Origin: Pseudarthrobacter sp. MM222
GTDB lineage: Bacteria > Actinomycetota > Actinomycetes > Actinomycetales > Micrococcaceae
Direction: 5' to 3'
Length of the DNA: 64,000 bases
NCBI RefSeq assembly: GCF_947090775.1
Contig: NZ_OX352321.1
Location: 3,596,001-3,660,000 of the forward strand
Part shown: piece by piece, positions 23,833 to 33,182 of the stretch
Layout of the letters: each line of letters starts with the position of its first letter
Position numbering within the stretch: the stretch's first letter is position 1
Notes under the pieces: generated by a model
Database searches by the model: none
Told to the model about the DNA's origin: nothing
What the model saw: only the letters and a program-made list of their open reading frames with translations
Translations under genes and position numbers: made by a program

Positions 23833-25470
23833 ATGGCCAAGGCACAGCCGGCCGGAACGCGCGGGGAACGGAACCGCGGCAAGGTCACCGAAGTGGAGAC
23901 CTACGGGATTGAGCGGATTCCGGAAAAGGACCGCAATGCGAGCGCCTTTGACCTGTTCAGGGTTTCCTTCGGCGGTGCCAACACCTTTGCGACAGCCTTC
24001 CTCGGCGCCTTTCCCATCCTGTTCGGACTGTCGTTCTGGCAGGGGCTGGCTGCAACCGTGACGGGACTCGTGATCGGCGCCCTCCTGCTGGCGCCGATGG
24101 CCGTCTTTGGCCCCACAAACGGAACCAACAACGCCGTGTCCTCCTCCGCCCACCTCGGCGTGCACGGCCGGATTGTCGGCTCCTTCCTGTCGCTCCTCAC
24201 GGCTACGGCCTTCTTCTCCATCTCCGTCTGGAGTTCCGGCGATGCCCTGGTGGGTGGCCTGAACCGGCTGGTCGGCCTTCCGCAGGACATGGGCTCCTTC
24301 GCGGTCGCCTACGGACTTTTCGCCGGGATGGTCCTGGTTGTCTGCATCTACGGGTTCAAGTTCATGCTGCTCGTCAACAAAATTGCTGTCACGGCGGCCA
24401 CCGCGCTCTTCGTCGTGGGCTTCATCGCTTTCGCCGGCGAACTCAACCTGAACTTCGAGGGCGCCTTCGGCACCGGATTCGACGGCGTCGGCATCGCAGG
24501 CTTCATCCCGGCCTTCATCGGGGCTGCCCTGATTGTCATGTCCAACCCGATCTCCTTCGGGGCGTTCCTTGGCGACTGGGCCCGCTACATCCCCACCGAC
24601 ACGCCCAAGCGCCGGGTCATGGGCGCCGCGCTGCTCGCTCAGCTGGCCACGCTCGTGCCGTTTGTCTTCGGTCTGGCGACGGCGTCCATCATCGCCGCGA
24701 AGGCGCCGGAGTTCATGGACCCGGCAGCGCCCAACTATGTTGGCGGGCTGCTGGCGGTCTCCCCGGCCTGGTACTTCGTGCCTCTCTGCGCCATCGCCCT
24801 GATCGGCGGCATGTCCACCGGCGCCACCTCGCTCTATGGAACGGGACTGGACTTCAGCAGTGTGTTCCCGCGTTTTAACCGGGTGCAGGCCACCCTCATC
24901 ATCGGCGTCCTGGCTATCGTCTTCATCTTCCTCGGGCGCTTCGCCTTCAACCTGGTGCAGAGCATTTCGACCTTTGCCACCCTGATTGTCACCTGCACCG
25001 CGCCCTGGATGGTGGTCATGATCATCGGTTTTATCACCCGGCGGGGCTGGTACGACGCCGATGCCCTGCAGGTCTTCAACCGCCGCCAGACCGGAGGACG
25101 TTACTGGTTCAACCACGGCTGGAATCTGCGCGGCATGAGCGCCTGGCTGATCAGCGCGGCGGTGGGCCTCAGCATGGTCAACATGCCCGGTCAGTTCCAG
25201 GGCCCGCTGGGGAACCTCGGTGGCGGTGTGGACATCAGCCTGCCGGCGTCACTCGCGCTTGCGGCGGTCCTCTACCTTGGGCTGCTGTGGATCTTCCCTG
25301 AGCCGCGTGCGGTGTTCCCGGCCGCCGGTCCCCGGTGGGTCCCATCCAAGGACACTCCGGTCACCCCGGTCCTGGATGCCGCCGGCATTGCTGTTCCAGT
25401 CGCATCAGGCGGGGCGCCGGCCCTCGAGATGCCCGGGGACCGAGACTCTGAACTGGTGGCCCGGCCGTGA
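23833..25470 (+). CDS. NCS1-family nucleobase/cation permease
   Basis: This permease of about 545 residues has twelve expected helices. The first transmembrane region begins DLFRVSFGGANTFATAFLGAFPILFG, and GPTNGTNNAVSSSAHLGVHG follows. It belongs to the nucleobase:cation symporter-1 family (cytosine, purines, allantoin, hydantoin or vitamins). GGAGA immediately precedes ATG 23833, which I prefer to ATG 23788 or 23821. Its stop overlaps the next start (GTGA), so transporter and cyclase-SnoaL enzyme are translationally coupled. The coupled hydrolase suggests a cyclic amide or related substrate, but this is inference. Confidence 0.85.
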   Translation: MAKAQPAGTRGERNRGKVTEVETYGIERIPEKDRNASAFDLFRVSFGGANTFATAFLGAFPILFGLSFWQGLAATVTGLVIGALLLAPMAVFGPTNGTNNAVSSSAHLGVHGRIVGSFLSLLTATAFFSISVWSSGDALVGGLNRLVGLPQDMGSFAVAYGLFAGMVLVVCIYGFKFMLLVNKIAVTAATALFVVGFIAFAGELNLNFEGAFGTGFDGVGIAGFIPAFIGAALIVMSNPISFGAFLGDWARYIPTDTPKRRVMGAALLAQLATLVPFVFGLATASIIAAKAPEFMDPAAPNYVGGLLAVSPAWYFVPLCAIALIGGMSTGATSLYGTGLDFSSVFPRFNRVQATLIIGVLAIVFIFLGRFAFNLVQSISTFATLIVTCTAPWMVVMIIGFITRRGWYDADALQVFNRRQTGGRYWFNHGWNLRGMSAWLISAAVGLSMVNMPGQFQGPLGNLGGGVDISLPASLALAAVLYLGLLWIFPEPRAVFPAAGPRWVPSKDTPVTPVLDAAGIAVPVASGGAPALEMPGDRDSELVARP

Positions 25471-26639
25471 CCTGGTTCGATCTCAGCGTTCCGCTCCATA
25501 CCGGGATGCCGGTCTACCCCGGGGATCCCGAGGTGGTGATTGCACCGGCGCTGAGCGTGGCAGCCGACGGCGCCAATGTGCTCTCGCTCAGCCTGGGCTC
25601 CCATTCCGGAACCCATGCCGATGCTCCCCTGCACGTGCACGACGGCTGGCCCGCCCTGGACGATCTGCCGCTGTTCCGCTTCAGCGGGCTGGCCGAGCTG
25701 GTGGACGTCCGCGGGGTGGGCCTCGGCGGCCGCATTTCGGCCGCGCATCTCGCCGGGCTCGCGTGCGAGGGCTCCTCCGCAGTCGCCGCCGGCGAATCGG
25801 GTTCCGGCGAGCCGGGTTCCGGCGAACCGGGGAAGATCCTCCTGCTGCACACCGGCAGTGCCGCCGCCTGGGGTTCGGACGAGTATTTGAAGCATCCGTG
25901 GCTCGACGCCGATGCGGCGCAACTGATCGTGGACCGCGGCTACCGCGCGGTTGGCGTGGACGCCCTCAGTGTGGACCCCAGTTCCGGTGGACCTGCTGAG
26001 GGCGCTGAGGACGGCGTGCCGGCCGCCGGTGGCGCCTTTCCGGCCCACGAGATCCTGGCTGGAAGCGGGTGCGTCATCGTGGAAAACCTGACCGGCCTGG
26101 AACAGGTCCAGCGGGCCCGGGACTCCGGGGCCGCCGTCGAAGTCTTCCTGTTTCCGCTCAATGTCCCGGGCTCCGACGGGGCGCCGGTCCGCGCCGTCGC
26201 CCGGCCGGTGGTGGAGCGCGCGGTGCGGCCACCGCAGTGGCCCAACCTCGGCCTCGACGAGGTCCAGGCTGCGGCGGACTCCTTGGTCGCCGCCTTCGCT
26301 GCCACTGACACCGTTACCTACTTCGCGGCGTTCAGCCCTGATGCCACGTATATTTTCCATCCAGAGGCCGAAAGCCTTGGTTCCCGGTCGGCCTACCGAG
26401 CGCTCTGGGACGGCTGGGTAGCTGCGGGGTGGCGCGTGCTGGAGTGCCGCAGCAGCGAACGGAACATCCAGCTGCTGGGGACCACCGCGGTGTTTTCTCA
26501 TCGGGTGGCCACGACGGTCCGAACCGATTCCACGGGCGGCACATTTGCCAGCGATGAACGGGAGACGATCGTCTTTGCCCGGGCAGCGGACGGCGGCGTT
26601 CTGGCTGTCCATGAGCACCTCTCATCCTGCCCAGCGTGA
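25467..26639 (+). CDS. Cyclase-family hydrolase fused to a SnoaL-like domain
   Basis: This 390-residue two-domain protein has residues 1-255 in the cyclase family (kynurenine formamidase/isatin hydrolase fold). The metal-binding motif SHSGTHADAPLHV is intact, with LHTGSAAAWG and GVDALSVD further on. A low-complexity insert, GESGSGEPGSGEPG, interrupts this domain near residue 115. Residues 265-390 form an NTF2/SnoaL-like domain (AADSLVAAFAATDTVTYFAAFSPDATYIF). The GTG start overlaps the permease stop by 4 nt. The pairing with an NCS1 permease suggests hydrolysis of an imported cyclic amide. The C-terminal domain may bind product or mediate dimerisation. The fusion is unusual. Confidence 0.8.
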   Translation: MTWFDLSVPLHTGMPVYPGDPEVVIAPALSVAADGANVLSLSLGSHSGTHADAPLHVHDGWPALDDLPLFRFSGLAELVDVRGVGLGGRISAAHLAGLACEGSSAVAAGESGSGEPGSGEPGKILLLHTGSAAAWGSDEYLKHPWLDADAAQLIVDRGYRAVGVDALSVDPSSGGPAEGAEDGVPAAGGAFPAHEILAGSGCVIVENLTGLEQVQRARDSGAAVEVFLFPLNVPGSDGAPVRAVARPVVERAVRPPQWPNLGLDEVQAAADSLVAAFAATDTVTYFAAFSPDATYIFHPEAESLGSRSAYRALWDGWVAAGWRVLECRSSERNIQLLGTTAVFSHRVATTVRTDSTGGTFASDERETIVFARAADGGVLAVHEHLSSCPA

Positions 26640-26751
26640 GCAAGGGTGACCACCCTCACGACCGGAACGCCTTCCGCGATGGAACTGCAGGTCAGCCGCC
26701 GGAGGCGGGCCGCCGCCGGATTCCCGCTGCGGCCCGGGCCGGCGTGGTGAT

Positions 26752-26781
26752 TTGACCGGCCGCCGGAGAGACCGTTATTGT
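26752..26781 (+). promoter_or_regulatory. Promoter of the small conserved gene
   Basis: TTGACC (26752-26757) and TATTGT (26776-26781) are 18 nt apart and end 49 bp before the ATG at 26831. They fit a housekeeping sigma promoter. Confidence 0.5.
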
Positions 26782-26830
26782 CGCTTCAATCATTGGGGCC
26801 GAGTAGAAGTACGCCAAGAAAGTTAGTGCA

Positions 26831-27040
26831 ATGACCACAATTACCGACCGCATCGAGATTCAAGTCGACAGCCGGGACATCCTCGACGAACGGCTTAACG
26901 ACGCCGTGCGCGGACTGCAGGAGCTCGCGATGGAGACTGGAACCCAGGGCATTCTGCTCACGCGGAACAAGCCCGGTCACTACACGGCGGCACTGTCCGA
27001 CCAGGTGCCCTTCGGCATGACGCGGGAGCTGATTCACTAG
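26831..27040 (+). CDS. Small conserved-looking protein of unknown function
   Basis: This 69-residue, mildly acidic protein (MTTITDRIEIQVDSRDILDE...) mixes a likely beta strand, a central amphipathic helix (ERLNDAVRGLQELAME) and a second strand (GILLTRNKPGHYTAAL). I do not recognise it. It is a real gene: it has its own promoter-like sequence upstream and a strong intrinsic terminator 34 bp after the stop. Confidence 0.72.
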   Translation: MTTITDRIEIQVDSRDILDERLNDAVRGLQELAMETGTQGILLTRNKPGHYTAALSDQVPFGMTRELIH

Positions 27041-27073
27041 CCGTCGCTGCAGGAATCGAATTTTAACAAAGCC

Positions 27074-27118
27074 AGGTCCCGGGCGGCTGAGCGTAGACTC
27101 GCCGCCCGGGACCTTTTT
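27074..27118 (+). terminator. Strong intrinsic terminator
   Basis: Perfect 14-bp arms (27074-27087 AGGTCCCGGGCGGC and 27101-27114) are followed by five T residues. It terminates the small plus-strand gene and may also shield the convergent mannonate-dehydratase-like gene. Confidence 0.88.
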
Positions 27119-27141
27119 GTGCCCGGAGCCCCCAGTGACCG

Positions 27142-28371
27142 CTACCAGTCGTGGACGGTGCCGTCGACGAGGCGGTTGTAGGGCAGGTAGGCCTGCTGGT
27201 ACGGGTAGGCCGCGGCGGCCTCCTCGTTGAACTCGACGCCGATGCCGGGCTTGTCCCCGGGGTGCAGGTAGCCGTCGACGAACGTCATCGACTGCTCGAA
27301 GACCTCGTTGGTCTTGTCCGAGTGCTGCATGTACTCCTGGATCCCGTAGTTATGGATCGCCAGGCCCACGTGCAGCTGCGCGGCGAACCCCACCGGGGAA
27401 ATATCCGTCGGCCCGTGGAAACCTGACTTGATCTGGTACTGCGCGGCGAAGTCCATCACCTTCTTCAGCGGGCTGATCCCGCCGAAGTGCGTCGACGCGG
27501 CCCGGACATAATCAATCAGCTGTTCCTTGATGATCGTCTGGTAGTCGTAGACGGTATTGAAGATCTCCCCGATCGCCAGCGGCGTGGTGGTGTGCTGCCG
27601 GACCAGCCGCAGCGCCTCCTGGTTCTCCGCCGGGGTGCAGTCCTCCAGCCAGAACAGGTCATACGGCTCCAGCGCCTTGCCCAGCTTCGCGGCCTGGATC
27701 GGCGTCATCCGGTGATGCCCGTCATGGAGCAGCGGCAGCTCCGGGCCGAACTCGTTCCGGACCGCCTCGAACACGCCCGGCAGGTGCCGCAGGTACGCCC
27801 GGGTGTCCCAGTCCTCCTCCAGCGGGAACGCCCCCCGCCCGGCCGGCTCATAGTCATACCGCTCCCCCGAGGCCTGCGCCTGCGCCGCGACCCCGTACAC
27901 GGCCTTGATCCCCGGCACCGCGGTCTGGATCCGGATCGACTTGTACCCCAGCGCCAGGTGCTCCCGGACCGAATCGAACAACGACTCCAGGTCCGCGCCC
28001 GAGGCGTGCCCGTACGCGCGCAACCCGTTCCGCGACGCCCCGCCCAGCAGCTGATACACCGGCATGTTCGCGAGCTTGCCCTTGATATCCCACAGCGCCA
28101 TGTCCACCGCGGCGATCGCGGCCATCGTCACCGGCCCCCGCCGCCAGTACGAACTGCGGTACAGGAACTGCCAGGTGTCCTCGATCCGATGCGGATCCTT
28201 CCCGATCAGCAACTGCGCAACGTGCTCCTTCAGGTACGCCGCGACCGCGAGCTCACGCCCGTTCAGCGTCGCATCGCCGATCCCGGTCACCCCGTCCTCG
28301 GTGGTGATCCGCAACGTCACGAAATTACGGGAGGGACTGGTCACAAAGACTTCCGCGGCAATGATTTTCAC
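27142..28371 (-). CDS. D-mannonate dehydratase-like enolase-superfamily enzyme (ManD/RspA)
   Basis: This 409-residue enzyme shows the ManD wording of the mandelate-racemase group: [68 protein letters not shown] and IGEIFN. The acidic metal ligands come from LLHD, LED and GE. The expected reaction is D-mannonate (or D-gluconate) dehydration to 2-keto-3-deoxygluconate. Family members range from efficient ManD to nearly inactive RspA-type proteins, so activity needs proof. It is the last gene of a minus-strand regulon with a kinase and an aldolase that would take its product onward. Confidence 0.85.
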   Translation of the reverse strand: MKIIAAEVFVTSPSRNFVTLRITTEDGVTGIGDATLNGRELAVAAYLKEHVAQLLIGKDPHRIEDTWQFLYRSSYWRRGPVTMAAIAAVDMALWDIKGKLANMPVYQLLGGASRNGLRAYGHASGADLESLFDSVREHLALGYKSIRIQTAVPGIKAVYGVAAQAQASGERYDYEPAGRGAFPLEEDWDTRAYLRHLPGVFEAVRNEFGPELPLLHDGHHRMTPIQAAKLGKALEPYDLFWLEDCTPAENQEALRLVRQHTTTPLAIGEIFNTVYDYQTIIKEQLIDYVRAASTHFGGISPLKKVMDFAAQYQIKSGFHGPTDISPVGFAAQLHVGLAIHNYGIQEYMQHSDKTNEVFEQSMTFVDGYLHPGDKPGIGVEFNEEAAAAYPYQQAYLPYNRLVDGTVHDW

Positions 28372-28431
28372 AGCGTTCCAGGCTTTCTTGGTCGGGAGGT
28401 TGGGACGGTCCGGAGGCCGGCCCGCCGGTAC

Positions 28432-29421
28432 TTAGCGTTGGGTGGTTCCGCCAGGGGTGGTTCCGAGCAGGGCGAGCTCCGCCCGGGCGGGCAGGCCTTC
28501 CCAGTCCCCGGCGGTGCTGACGGCGAAGGCCCCCGTGAGGGCGCCGCGCTGCAGGCGGCCCGCCACGTCGGCGCCGTCGAGCAGGGCGGACAGATAGCCT
28601 GCGGTGAAGGCGTCTCCGGCTCCCACGGTATCGATGCTGGTGACGGGCACGGCGGGTGTCTCCCACCGGCCGTCGGCGGTGTAGGCGCCGGCACCGTCGG
28701 CGCCGCGCTTGACGACAACTTCGCTTACGCCAAGCCCAAGAAGTTCGGCAGCCATCGCCGATTCAACGGCGTCGGGGTCCCGTCCGCCTGCCGGCGCGGA
28801 AGCCACCAGGCCGAGCTCGTCGTCGGAGGCGATCAGGATGCTGGCGTGCCGGACGAGCGGCGTGAGCACCTTCCGCGCCTCGTCCCGCGACCAGAGCTTG
28901 CTGCGGTAGTTGACGTCCAGTGACACCACCGTGCCGTCTGCTGCGGCGCGCTCGGCGGCGTACTCCACGGCTTTCCGCGACTCGGGGCTGAGCGCGGCGG
29001 TAATGCCGGTCAGATGCAGGATACGGGCCCCAGGAAGCAGGGCACGGTCCACGTCCTCCGGACTCAGGGTGGAGCCGGCGGAACCGGAGCGGTAATAGAA
29101 GGCGCGGGTGACATCGGCCGTGCGCTGTTCAAGGAACATCACACCGGTCCCGCGCGTGCTGTCCTGCCGGTGCAGCAGCCCGACGCCCTCGGCGCGAAGC
29201 TGGCGGAGGATGAACTCACCGTGCGGGTCGGCGCCCACCACACCGGCCCAGCTGACGCTGTGCCCAAGCCGGGCGACGCCCACGGCGACATTCGATTCGG
29301 CCCCGGCAACGTGCATGGTTAGGGCCCCGCCGGCGGACAGCGGCCCGGCGGAACGCAGCGAGACCATGGATTCGCCGAAGGTCAGCAGGTCAACGGGAGC
29401 GAGCCCGACGGCGGCAGTCAC
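28432..29421 (-). CDS. PfkB-family sugar kinase, probable 2-keto-3-deoxygluconate kinase
   Basis: This 329-residue ribokinase-fold enzyme has the N-terminal GESMVSLRSAGPLSAGG, a Gly-rich AGAESNVAVGVARLG segment and the signature DTVGAGDAFTAGYLSALLDG holding the catalytic Asp. KDG kinases have this form in actinobacteria. It would phosphorylate 2-keto-3-deoxy-gluconate or -galactonate for the adjacent aldolase. The GTG start overlaps the aldolase stop by 4 nt (29418-29421), indicating coupled synthesis. Confidence 0.85.
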   Translation of the reverse strand: MTAAVGLAPVDLLTFGESMVSLRSAGPLSAGGALTMHVAGAESNVAVGVARLGHSVSWAGVVGADPHGEFILRQLRAEGVGLLHRQDSTRGTGVMFLEQRTADVTRAFYYRSGSAGSTLSPEDVDRALLPGARILHLTGITAALSPESRKAVEYAAERAAADGTVVSLDVNYRSKLWSRDEARKVLTPLVRHASILIASDDELGLVASAPAGGRDPDAVESAMAAELLGLGVSEVVVKRGADGAGAYTADGRWETPAVPVTSIDTVGAGDAFTAGYLSALLDGADVAGRLQRGALTGAFAVSTAGDWEGLPARAELALLGTTPGGTTQR

Positions 29422-30092
29422 CGCAGGCTCTCCGCAGCGGCCCGGCGGTCATACTCGGAGGCCAGGGCAACGAAGCTGCGGGCGCGCTCCCGCATCGGAG
29501 CAAGGTCCCCGCCCGATCCGGCGTCGCCGAACAGCGGCCCGCCGAGCCCGACGGCGATAGCACCCACTGCCCAGTAGCCCGCCGCCTCGTCGAGACCGAC
29601 GCCGCCGACCGCGATGAACGGGATGTCCGGGAAGGGATCGCGCAGCGCCTTGAGGTAGCCCGGGCCGCCGATGGAGGCAGGGAAGAGCTTGACGGCAGTG
29701 GCGCCGCGGTTCATGGCCTCGAGGGCCTCGCTCGGCGTGAGGGCTCCGGCGAGGACGGGGATGCCGCGGCTGGCCGATTCTTCGATGGACGGCGCCAGTG
29801 ACGGCGTGACCATGAACTGTCCGCCCGCCTCGGCGACGTTGTCCACGTCCCGCTTGGTGAGCACCGTGCCGGCGCCGACGAAGCACCCTGCGGGCGCTGC
29901 TGCCCGCACCTCGCGGATGGCATCGAGGGCGTCCGGCGTGGTGAGGGCGATCTCGACGTAGCGGAAGCCCTCCGCCATGGCGGCGAGGGCGGCCTTCGCC
30001 GCGGCCGATCCCCGGGTGCCACGCACGATTGCCACGAGACGGGTCTGCCGTATCCCGGCCAGCAGCGTCTCAGGGGTCAGGGTGTTCTCCAT
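29418..30092 (-). CDS. KDPG/KHG aldolase-like protein
   Basis: This protein of about 224 residues has the class I aldolase barrel motifs RLVAIVRG, FVGAGTVLTKRDV, FMVTPSLAPSI and TAVKLFPAS, where Lys forms the Schiff base. It should cleave 2-keto-3-deoxy-6-phospho-gluconate (or galactonate) to pyruvate and glyceraldehyde 3-phosphate. ATG 30092 is proposed; ATG 30110 (MKEKPSMEN) and ATG 30152, which would overlap the upstream stop, remain possible. The name Eda or DgoA depends on the sugar epimer, which is undetermined. Confidence 0.85.
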   Translation of the reverse strand: MENTLTPETLLAGIRQTRLVAIVRGTRGSAAAKAALAAMAEGFRYVEIALTTPDALDAIREVRAAAPAGCFVGAGTVLTKRDVDNVAEAGGQFMVTPSLAPSIEESASRGIPVLAGALTPSEALEAMNRGATAVKLFPASIGGPGYLKALRDPFPDIPFIAVGGVGLDEAAGYWAVGAIAVGLGGPLFGDAGSGGDLAPMRERARSFVALASEYDRRAAAESLR

Positions 30093-30145
30093 GCTGGGCT
30101 TCTCTTTCATTGGGGTGTCCATCGCCGTTCCCGTGATTCCAACGC

Positions 30146-31294
30146 TCACCATTCTGCGAAGGCCCCGTCGGGCTGGCGCCAGACCGGGCCGCGCCAGGAA
30201 TGCCCGCGTTTGTCCGCGGCACGGACCACGGCCTCGTCGATCTCGATGCCTAGGCCCGGGCCGGTGAGCCGTTCAATGTGCCCGTCCACGAACTTCAGCG
30301 GGGACTTGTCCACCACATAGTCCAGGACCTCGGCGCCCTTGTTGTAGTGGATTCCGATGCTCTGTTCCTGGATCAGGAAGTTGGGCGTCGCGAAGCCCAC
30401 CTGCAGGCAGGCGGCCAGGGCCAGCGGCCCCAGCGGGCAGTGCGGGGCGAGCTGGACCTCGTAGATTTCGGCCAGCGAGGCAATCTTGCGGACCTCGGTG
30501 ATGCCGCCGGCGTGGGAGAGATCCGGCTGGGCCACGGCGATGCCGGCCTGCAGCGCAGGCAGGAATTCCTGCCGGCTGTAGAGCCGCTCACCGGTGGAGA
30601 CCGGCGTCGTCGTCGAGGAGGTGAACTCGCGCAGCAGGTGCGTGTTCTCCGGAACCACGGGCTCTTCGAGGAAGAAGGGCCGGTACGGCTCCAGCAGCGG
30701 CGCCACCCGGCGGGCGTTGGCCAGGCTGAAGCGGCCGTGGAAGTCGACCGCGACGTCCCGGTGCTCGCCGAGGACCTCGCGGGCGGCGGCCACCCGGCGG
30801 ACGACGCCGTCGAGCTCGGCCACGGAGGCGATGGGGCTCATCCGGCCGCTGGCGTTCATCTTGACGGCGGTGAGGCCGACCTCCAGCTGGGCGCTGATCT
30901 GGTCGGCGACTTCGTTCGGTTCGTCTCCGCCCACCCAGCCGTACATCCGGATCCGGTCCCGGACGTGGCCGCCCAGGAGCTGGTGCACGGGGGTGTTGAA
31001 GTGCTTGCCCGCGATGTCCCAGAGGGCCTGGTCCAGGCCCGAGACGGCACTAGCCAAGATGGGGCCGCCGCGGTAAAAGGAGCCCTTGGTCATGACCTGC
31101 CAGTGGTCCTCGATCCGGAGCGCATCGTTGCCGATGAGCACCTCGGAGAGCTGTTCGACGGCGGTGCGCACGGTTTCGCTGCGGCCCTCGCACGTTGCCT
31201 CGCCCCAGCCGACAATTCCGCTCTCGGTCTCGATGCGGACGAAGAGCCACCGCGGTGCGACGAGGAACGTTTCGATCCTGCTGATGAGTGTCAT
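30146..31294 (-). CDS. Galactonate dehydratase-like enolase-superfamily enzyme (DgoD type)
   Basis: This 382-residue enzyme has the wording of the DgoD branch: RWLFVRIETESGIVGWGEATCEG, GPILASAVSGLDQALWDIAGK, LKMN-like VKMNASG, VDFHGRFS, FFLEEPV and STGERLYSR. Metal ligands lie in DFH, EEP and GER. The expected reaction is D-galactonate (or a related hexonate) to 2-keto-3-deoxygalactonate. It sits directly after the ABC permease genes and before the aldolase and kinase, giving a complete hexonate route. Confidence 0.85.
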   Translation of the reverse strand: MTLISRIETFLVAPRWLFVRIETESGIVGWGEATCEGRSETVRTAVEQLSEVLIGNDALRIEDHWQVMTKGSFYRGGPILASAVSGLDQALWDIAGKHFNTPVHQLLGGHVRDRIRMYGWVGGDEPNEVADQISAQLEVGLTAVKMNASGRMSPIASVAELDGVVRRVAAAREVLGEHRDVAVDFHGRFSLANARRVAPLLEPYRPFFLEEPVVPENTHLLREFTSSTTTPVSTGERLYSRQEFLPALQAGIAVAQPDLSHAGGITEVRKIASLAEIYEVQLAPHCPLGPLALAACLQVGFATPNFLIQEQSIGIHYNKGAEVLDYVVDKSPLKFVDGHIERLTGPGLGIEIDEAVVRAADKRGHSWRGPVWRQPDGAFAEW

Positions 31295-31301
31295 GGGTTG
31301 C

Positions 31302-32195
31302 CTAGCCTTTGGTCGCCCCGGCGGTCATGCCGGAGACGATGTACTTCTGCGTGAAGAGCGCAATGATCATGATCGGGATGGTGACCACGGTGGCGGCCGC
31401 CATCAGTCCGCCCCAGTCGATGCTGGCGTAGGAGACGAAGTCGAAGATCGCGACCGGCAAGGTCTTCGTCTTGGAGCCGGAGAGCACCAGGGCGAACATG
31501 AAGTTGTTCCACGAGAAGATGAAGGACAGGATGGCGGCGGTGGCGATGCCGGCGACCGAGAGCGGCAGCGTGATACGGCGGAAGGCTCCGATCGGAGTGA
31601 GCCCGTCCACTTGGGCTGATTCCTCGAGCTCCAGCGGCATCGAATCGAAGTAGCTCATCATGATGTAGACGATCAGCGGCAGCGCCACGAACATGTGGCT
31701 GAGGATCAGCACCTCGAAGCCGCCGACCATCCGCAGGTTGGAGAACACGTAGTACCAGGGCACCAGCAGTGAGACGCCGGGGATGACGCGGGCCATCAGG
31801 ACCACGAGGGCCGAGCGGTGCATCGTGAAGCGGCTCATCGCGTAGGCCGCTGGGACGCCCAGGACCAGGGAAAGCGCCGTGGAGACGAAGGCGACCCAGA
31901 AGCTGTTGAAGATGAAGATGAAGTAGTTGTTGCGCTGCAGTACGTTGGCGTAGTTCTCGGCGGTGGGCGTGAAGAGCAGCGCCTTGCCGGTGTCGTAGAT
32001 GTCCACGTTGGTCTTGAAGGACGCCAGCAGCATCCAGAACAGCGGAGCGATCAGGAACAGCACGACGGCGATCAGGGCCACAACGCGGAAGACCTTGTAC
32101 GCGCGGGTGGCCAGGGGCTTCCGGCGGCGGCGGGCCGGGGGGGTCCCTGCGGCGGAGCCGGTCTGGGATTCGGTGTTTTGGTTCAGTACGGTCAT
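31302..32195 (-). CDS. Carbohydrate ABC transporter permease (MalG type)
   Basis: This 297-residue permease has six predicted helices. The coupling loop contains LELEESAQVDGLTPIGAFRRITLPL, the EAA motif that contacts the ATPase. An Arg-rich cytosolic N terminus (PPARRRRKPL) precedes helix 1. ATG 32195 overlaps the other permease stop (ATGA). No ATPase gene is present locally, so a shared MsiK-type ATPase encoded elsewhere probably energises the system, as is common in actinobacteria. Confidence 0.9.
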   Translation of the reverse strand: MTVLNQNTESQTGSAAGTPPARRRRKPLATRAYKVFRVVALIAVVLFLIAPLFWMLLASFKTNVDIYDTGKALLFTPTAENYANVLQRNNYFIFIFNSFWVAFVSTALSLVLGVPAAYAMSRFTMHRSALVVLMARVIPGVSLLVPWYYVFSNLRMVGGFEVLILSHMFVALPLIVYIMMSYFDSMPLELEESAQVDGLTPIGAFRRITLPLSVAGIATAAILSFIFSWNNFMFALVLSGSKTKTLPVAIFDFVSYASIDWGGLMAAATVVTIPIMIIALFTQKYIVSGMTAGATKG

Positions 32196-33145
32196 TTGCT
32201 TACCGCTTTCTTGCGCATGGTCAGCAGCCACATCGAGCCGATGATGATCATGAAGAACAGGATCAGCACCGCGGAGGACAGCCCGTACTGGTTGTAGTCG
32301 AAGCTCAATCCGTAGGCGTAGACGTTGAGGGTCTCCACCTCGTGGAAGGAACCGCCGCCCTTGCCCTTGGTGGCGTAGAGGATGTCAAAGGTCTTCAGGG
32401 CGTCGATGCCCCGGAGCAGGATGGCCACGATCACGGTCGGCATCATGAGCGGCAGGGTGATGTAGAAGAAGCGCTGGAAGGAGTTGGCGCCGTCCATTCG
32501 GGCCGCCTCATCGGGTTCCTCGGAGAGGGAAGTCAGGCCGGCGAGCAGGATTAGCACCACCATCGGGGTCCACTGCCACACGTCCATGAAGATTGTGGTG
32601 CCCAGCGCCGTGTCCTGGCCGGAAAGCCACGGCTGGGCCGGGATGCCGATCATGCCGAGCAGCTGGTTGGCGAAGCCAATGTTGGGATCGAAGATCAGCC
32701 GCCACATCATGCCGACGGCCACCGGAGTTGCGACGAGCGGCAGGAGGATGGCCACCCGGACCCACTTTTCGCCGCGGAAGGGGCGCCACAGCAGCAGTGC
32801 GATGCACATGCCGAGAACGACTTCGCAGACAAGCGCGACGCCGGTGAAGGTCAGTGTGCGGCCGACGGCGGGCCAGAAGCGGTCGACGTCGGACAGGACC
32901 GTGAGGTAGTTCTGCAGCCCGATGAACTCGGAGGCGGCACGGACGGAGCCCTGCGAGTCGGTGAGGCTCAGGTAGAGGGTCCAGGCCAGCGGGAAGATGA
33001 TCAGGATCCCGACGAAGATCATTGCGGGGGCGGCGAAGAGCCACTTGCGGTGCCGGTTGGCCCAGGCGGAGAAGTTCTCGCGCGCACCGGGAGGGCGGCC
33101 GGCGCTGCGGGCAGGCGCGCTACGGGGAGGGTTCAGTACAGACAT
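32192..33145 (-). CDS. Carbohydrate ABC transporter permease (MalF type)
   Basis: This 317-residue permease has the partner features of family CUT1: helix 1 beginning WLFAAPAMIFVGILIIFPLAW, SEEPDEAARMDGANSFQRFFYITLPL as the EAA loop, and a final helix ending MRKKAVSK. It follows the solute-binding protein gene across a 110-bp spacer containing a hairpin, and is coupled to the second permease. Confidence 0.9.
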   Translation of the reverse strand: MSVLNPPRSAPARSAGRPPGARENFSAWANRHRKWLFAAPAMIFVGILIIFPLAWTLYLSLTDSQGSVRAASEFIGLQNYLTVLSDVDRFWPAVGRTLTFTGVALVCEVVLGMCIALLLWRPFRGEKWVRVAILLPLVATPVAVGMMWRLIFDPNIGFANQLLGMIGIPAQPWLSGQDTALGTTIFMDVWQWTPMVVLILLAGLTSLSEEPDEAARMDGANSFQRFFYITLPLMMPTVIVAILLRGIDALKTFDILYATKGKGGGSFHEVETLNVYAYGLSFDYNQYGLSSAVLILFFMIIIGSMWLLTMRKKAVSK

Positions 33146-33182
33146 GGTTCACCTAAGGAGTTGGGGGTGAAGTGAAGAGCGG

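Noticed and set aside
23806..25116. 436-residue minus-strand frame rich in Asp, His and Gly
   Set aside because: It is a shadow of the NCS1 permease gene.
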